DNA of 51,778 nt, from positions 1 through 51,778 of the IMG/VR virus record IMGVR_UViG_3300043783_000043. The stretch is one strand, 5' to 3'. The notes below the pieces were generated by a model. The model was not told where the DNA came from. It saw nothing but the letters and a program-made list of their open reading frames with translations, and did not search any database. Position 1 is the first letter of the stretch. Each line of letters starts with the position of its first letter. Shown piece after piece: positions 49,185 through 51,778 of this stretch. The stretch is from a virus. Position numbers and translations under genes: made by a program.

Positions 49185-49492
49185 TCCGGCCTCGTCCAAC
49201 CCGTCAATATCGTGCTCGAAGGCTTCGCAGTCTCTTGACACAAATAGCGCTCGACCAGCGTAGCATAGCCCGCAATGTCGTGCCAATGATCCATGTGATT
49301 GCGATCACCTTCGAGAATGCGCGCGATCTTGTGTTGAATCATTTCCAAGGCTTCGCGCTGATGTGGTGTCAAGCTCTTGTAGTTCGTCGCGCGGCGCATA
49401 ACATCAGATAGCGCTTGCGAGATTTCCGCCTGATCAACGAAAGCGCCGTGCACGGCATGACGCTCCGTTAGCGTTTTGCCAATATCGCTCAT
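49181..49492 (-). CDS. DUF6378-like phage protein, 103 aa
   Basis: TLTERHAVHGAFVDQAEISQ, REALEMIQHKIARILEGDRN and DHWHDIAGYATLVERYL are the signature of a widespread small phage protein (DUF6378), probably helical and metal-coordinating via the H-W-x-D-I-A-G-Y segment. Role not established. It overlaps both neighbours by 4 nt. Confidence 0.75.
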   Translation of the reverse strand: MSDIGKTLTERHAVHGAFVDQAEISQALSDVMRRATNYKSLTPHQREALEMIQHKIARILEGDRNHMDHWHDIAGYATLVERYLCQETAKPSSTILTGWTRPE

Positions 49493-49680
49493 TCGTCTCC
49501 CCCGTCGTCTTCCATAATGTCAACGATTGCCTTCATGATGTTTTTCAACTTCGCACCCTCAACGCTGCTTTCCGTAATATCGCCAAGCCGACGACGTACG
49601 CGATCAATCTGCGCCTTCCGCGAACGCCGCGCGTCCGTTTCGGCAGTAGTGCGGCGCTCGCGCATGTCAAAAGTTTTCAT
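49489..49680 (-). CDS. Small charged helical protein, 63 aa
   Basis: ATG 49680 (MKTFDMRERRTTAETDARRS) comes one base after the stop of the small membrane protein at 49682, with GGAATGTGTTGAC before it. It is a single basic helix followed by VEGAKLKNIMKAIVDIMEDD. Longer frames to 49695 or 49737 would overlap the upstream gene. Function unknown. Confidence 0.58.
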   Translation of the reverse strand: MKTFDMRERRTTAETDARRSRKAQIDRVRRRLGDITESSVEGAKLKNIMKAIVDIMEDDGGDE

Positions 49681-49681
49681 G

Positions 49682-49795
49682 TCAACACATTCCATCCGGG
49701 CTATCGTCGCTGGGAGCGGTGAAAAGTTCCCATACAATCCAGACCACTAACGCGAAAAACAGCACTAGGACTATGCTGGCGATTGTCGCTTGCAT
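49682..49795 (-). CDS. Micro-protein with one transmembrane helix, 37 aa
   Basis: From ATG 49795: MQATIASIVLVLFFALVVWI then VWELFTAPSDDSPDGMC. A clean single transmembrane segment with a short acidic tail. It fits exactly between the genes at 49797 and 49680 with spacings of one base, which supports translation although it is very short. Confidence 0.6.
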   Translation of the reverse strand: MQATIASIVLVLFFALVVWIVWELFTAPSDDSPDGMC

Positions 49796-49796
49796 G

Positions 49797-50198
49797 TCAA
49801 TAGGCCGCCTTGAAAGCAGGCTCGGGCTTTGTACTGGCAACAGCGACAAGCGCCATGCCTTCCTCGCCGAGCTTCTCCAGCGCAGCCGGCGATTGCAACT
49901 TGAACGCCTTAAGCCCGTACGTGGCGAATGCGAGATCAGCTGCTACAGTTTCGTCATGCCAGAAGCGATGCTTGGCAATCGGCTTGCGCATGGCGCCAGC
50001 GATTGACATGCCATCGGCAATAACGCGCATTTGGATGCGGCTATCGATCACTTCGATGAAGCTAGCCGCAGCCTGCATAGTCTTGGCAAGCGGCACAAGC
50101 TCATTGTCATTGATTGCAGCAACGTCGAGCGCTTGCAGCTCGGACACGATTGCGTCAAGGGCAGATTTCAGTTCAGCGGGGGTCCGGTGGTTTTTCAT
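49797..50198 (-). CDS. Conserved phage protein, 133 aa
   Basis: Helical N-terminal half (ELKSALDAIVSELQALDVAA, LVPLAKTMQAAASFIEVIDS) and a C-terminal segment HRFWHDETVAADLAFATYGL followed by SPAALEKLGEEGMALV. I recall this pattern from uncharacterised proteins near DUF2800 nucleases in other phages, so a recombination link is possible. ATG 50198 follows CGATGGAGATCGGAC. Confidence 0.6.
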   Translation of the reverse strand: MKNHRTPAELKSALDAIVSELQALDVAAINDNELVPLAKTMQAAASFIEVIDSRIQMRVIADGMSIAGAMRKPIAKHRFWHDETVAADLAFATYGLKAFKLQSPAALEKLGEEGMALVAVASTKPEPAFKAAY

Positions 50199-50252
50199 GT
50201 CCGATCTCCATCGTTTCGAATGGTGGCGTTCTAGGGTGATTCGCGGCTCGAG

Positions 50253-50405
50253 TCAAGGGCCGTTAATGATCACCATAGCCACAAATGCCACAACAACGAG
50301 CGCACCTGCGACGAGCATGAGCGCCGCTAAAGCGCGAGCTACGTTTGCGCCGAACGCAAATCCGACAAGCGCAATCAAACCAGCCGCAGTCAGAAAATGG
50401 TGCAT
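50253..50405 (-). CDS. Small two-helix membrane protein, 50 aa
   Basis: ATG 50405 is preceded by AAACGCTGGAGAGTGAC, the same initiation module as the plus-strand genes at 1349 and 1580. The product has two hydrophobic stretches (LTAAGLIALVGFAFGANVAR, ALAALMLVAGALVVVAFVAM). Function unknown. The module places it in the same expression class as the early genes near the junction. Confidence 0.68.
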   Translation of the reverse strand: MHHFLTAAGLIALVGFAFGANVARALAALMLVAGALVVVAFVAMVIINGP

Positions 50406-50454
50406 GTCACTCTCCAGCGTTTGAATTACGATGGTCGTACGTGTAGCCGGTTGT

Positions 50455-50934
50455 TCAAAGCTTGTCAAGCGTTCGCATTTGGCGCTGTGAATATCTTTTC
50501 GACGCGTCGGTGTCCATGCCGAGCAACCACGCAAGCCGGCCAATCTCGTGCTTTTCGTACTTATTCGCGCAAACCGCGTCCCAATGCGCCACAGCAGCAC
50601 GACCGTTGATCGGCGAGGCCGCAATTGCGATCTTCAGCGCGTAACTAGCCGGTTCATTGCAAGCCGCAACGATCCGCTCTTTGCGTTTCGTGCGTTCAAA
50701 ATCCGTGCGCGCCAGCCGGCTTACCGCAATCAAGTCGTCAATCACGCTTGCAAGCAATCCGCCGCACAATTCCGCTTGTTCGTGCGTTAAGCCGGCATCC
50801 GTACAAGCCGCCGTTAAAGCCGGCGACGTGAACCGTACCAGCTTACTGCGAATAGCCGAACCGTGCCTGCTAACTTGCTCAATTGCATAGCCGGACAGCC
50901 GGGTCGTCAATTGCGTGCTCATGCGATCCGTCAT
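50455..50934 (-). CDS. Helical protein, 159 aa, first gene of the right minus operon
   Basis: ATG 50934 or ATG 50922 (MSTQLTTRLSGYAIEQVSRH); no Shine-Dalgarno before either. Mostly helical: THEQAELCGGLLASVIDDLI, then RKERIVAACNEPASYALKIA, and GRLAWLLGMDTDASKRYSQR. No family recognised. TTGTGT-17-TATGAC just upstream suggests a promoter whose transcript would start near ATG 50922. Confidence 0.58.
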   Translation of the reverse strand: MTDRMSTQLTTRLSGYAIEQVSRHGSAIRSKLVRFTSPALTAACTDAGLTHEQAELCGGLLASVIDDLIAVSRLARTDFERTKRKERIVAACNEPASYALKIAIAASPINGRAAVAHWDAVCANKYEKHEIGRLAWLLGMDTDASKRYSQRQMRTLDKL

Positions 50935-50981
50935 AGCCGATCTTGCGCTTTCACACAACTAAGTTTTGCCCCCTCTTTCTT

Positions 50982-51046
50982 GGCTAGCCCCAGCGTAGCG
51001 GTCGGGGCTAGCCCCCAGGGGGCAGCCCCTCCTCCGGAGGAAGCTA
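50982..51046. repeat. GC-rich hairpins in the divergent gap
   Basis: GGCTAGCCCC (50982-50991) and GGGGCTAGCC (51004-51013) form a perfect 10-bp stem; CCCCCAGGGGG follows at once, then the palindrome CCTCCGGAGG. The 50935-51166 gap contains these hairpins and the promoter of the 51167 gene, and no protein gene that I can support. It may isolate the minus operon from the plus one. Confidence 0.55.
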
Positions 51047-51064
51047 TCTGGCATTGCACACCTC

Positions 51065-51094
51065 TTGACAGCATACATTGCACTGTCCTAAGAC
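51065..51094 (+). promoter_or_regulatory. Promoter of the 51167 gene
   Basis: TTGACA (51065-51070), 18 nt, TAAGAC (51089-51094), with GTCCTAAGAC resembling the TCCTTAAGGA operator family across the -10. It would start transcription near 51101. Confidence 0.5.
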
Positions 51095-51166
51095 CGTACC
51101 ATCAGGGGTCTGTGAGATACCCATGAGACCGCAATTACAACCCCCGGAACCATAGGAGAGCAGAAA

Positions 51167-51682
51167 ATGGGCTTTTTGCGCGGACAGCGGACTGCTGGCG
51201 GATTCCCGCCCAACGGCCAAATGAGCAATCCTGATCCCGGCCGGCACTCCAGGGATGGATGGCAATTCGTCGCAGAGCGCGAAAGCATCCAACTCCAAGG
51301 CAAGCAATACCGGCACATGAAAGAATGGTCGCGACCATGCGCAATCTGCGGCACTCATTTCTCGATCTTTGAGAAGAGCGGCGCTGTGGATGCCAATTCA
51401 CGATTCGGCAACAAGACGTGCGAACACCATCGCGGATTGCTTCCTGCAATGGAAAAAGGCCTGATCAAATGGGATACTGGCACAAAACGATTAGTTGCCG
51501 GCCTCATGCTCGGCACGGACCCTACGCAACCACTCGGCGACATGACCACGGTGGAGCAATTTCAAATGATCAAAAGCACTATGGAACAAGAGATCGCGTG
51601 CCTAAATGAAGACAATACGCGTTTGTTCGCTGAAAACAAACAACTGCGCGCCGAACTCGCTAAACAAAAAGGCCCGTGGTAG
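51167..51682 (+). CDS. Zn-motif protein with C-terminal coiled coil, 171 aa
   Basis: ATG 51167 follows AGGAGAGCAGAAA. RPCAICGTHFSIFEKSGAVD and NKTCEHHRGLLP form a C-x2-C...C-x2-H zinc site shared with the gene at 1967. The C-terminal MIKSTMEQEIACLNEDNTRL continues as a leucine-zipper-like coiled coil ending AELAKQKGPW. A DNA-binding regulator with a dimerisation helix is a reasonable guess. Its last 13 codons fall in the terminal repeat. Confidence 0.7.
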   Translation: MGFLRGQRTAGGFPPNGQMSNPDPGRHSRDGWQFVAERESIQLQGKQYRHMKEWSRPCAICGTHFSIFEKSGAVDANSRFGNKTCEHHRGLLPAMEKGLIKWDTGTKRLVAGLMLGTDPTQPLGDMTTVEQFQMIKSTMEQEIACLNEDNTRLFAENKQLRAELAKQKGPW

Positions 51683-51778
51683 TCCTTAGTGATCACAATT
51701 TCGTGATATGCGTATCCTTAAGGACAGGTATGCAAAAATAGTTCTTGCAATCCTTTAGGACTGTGCTAAATTAAGCAT
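51643..51778. repeat. Direct terminal repeat, right copy
   Basis: Same sequence as 1-136, except A at 51769, which makes the -10 hexamer TAAATT instead of TAGATT. It contains the end of the 51167 gene, the TCCTTWAGGA cluster and the first promoter, so the transcript crosses the junction into the gene at 160. Confidence 0.9.

Noticed and set aside
50982-51046. GC-rich stems as further CRISPR repeats
   Set aside because: The arms are GGCTAGCCCC and CCTCCGGAGG, unlike the array repeat, and there is no regular period.

Overview
This window reads as the complete genome of a virulent podovirus-like phage, about 51.6 kb without its terminal redundancy. Positions 1-136 recur at 51643-51778 with a single mismatch, so the molecule is circularly permuted or has direct terminal repeats. 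I see no integrase, no CI-like repressor, no tRNA and no RNA polymerase gene. The probable host is an alphaproteobacterium close to Bradyrhizobium. The evidence is an acquired outer-membrane-protein gene of the type common in that group, and many Sec signal peptides ending in A-x-A-Q. The host assignment is inference.

Layout. From 160 to 14987 the plus strand carries early and replication genes. These are a run of tiny proteins sharing a copied ribosome-binding module, a primase-polymerase/RepA-type helicase, a methyltransferase, a DEAD-type helicase with zinc ribbons, a DUF2800-like RecB-family nuclease, an HNH endonuclease, an SSB-like protein, and a family A DNA polymerase interrupted by an intein. 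From 14984 to 21455 (minus) lie an ejection protein, a tail needle, gp10-like and gp4-like tail proteins and the major capsid protein. Two small plus-strand genes (an RHH regulator and a VRR-NUC nuclease) and an HNH gene interrupt this block. From 21589 to 25496 (plus) come the portal, a co-chaperonin, a scaffold-like protein and small head genes. From 25537 to 31379 (plus) there is a compositionally distinct cassette of secreted glycine-rich proteins, a GH29 fucosidase-like enzyme and lysis genes. The large terminase and a small basic protein follow. From 33285 to 41372 (minus) lie an outer membrane protein, tail fibre-like and virion proteins, and a one-spacer type I-E mini-CRISPR array. Three small plus-strand genes sit at 41528-42017. 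From 42020 to 50934 (minus) there is a giant ejection protein with a transglycosylase-like region and many small accessory genes. A plus-strand zinc-motif gene closes the circle.

The most striking system is the mini-array at 38423-38512: two 29-nt type I-E repeats exactly 61 nt apart around one 32-nt spacer, with no cas genes anywhere. The spacer matches 26 of 32 positions of the phage's own adjacent small gene (38265-38411). The match keeps a perfect 8-nt seed and a canonical AAG PAM, and the two mismatches inside the shared coding frame are synonymous. The simplest reading is that the spacer was captured from a related phage's allele of this gene, so that the virus can direct the host's Cascade against competing relatives while being partly mismatched to itself.

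A second unusual arrangement is the polymerase intein (13672-14535). An HNH homing endonuclease is encoded there in a different reading frame, nested almost completely inside the intein and overlapping its splicing blocks. Other points of interest are a promoter-driven RNA with a 20-bp perfect closing stem (626-755), several families of repeated short palindromes and operators, a probable AUU start codon, and host-derived surface and sugar-hydrolase genes.
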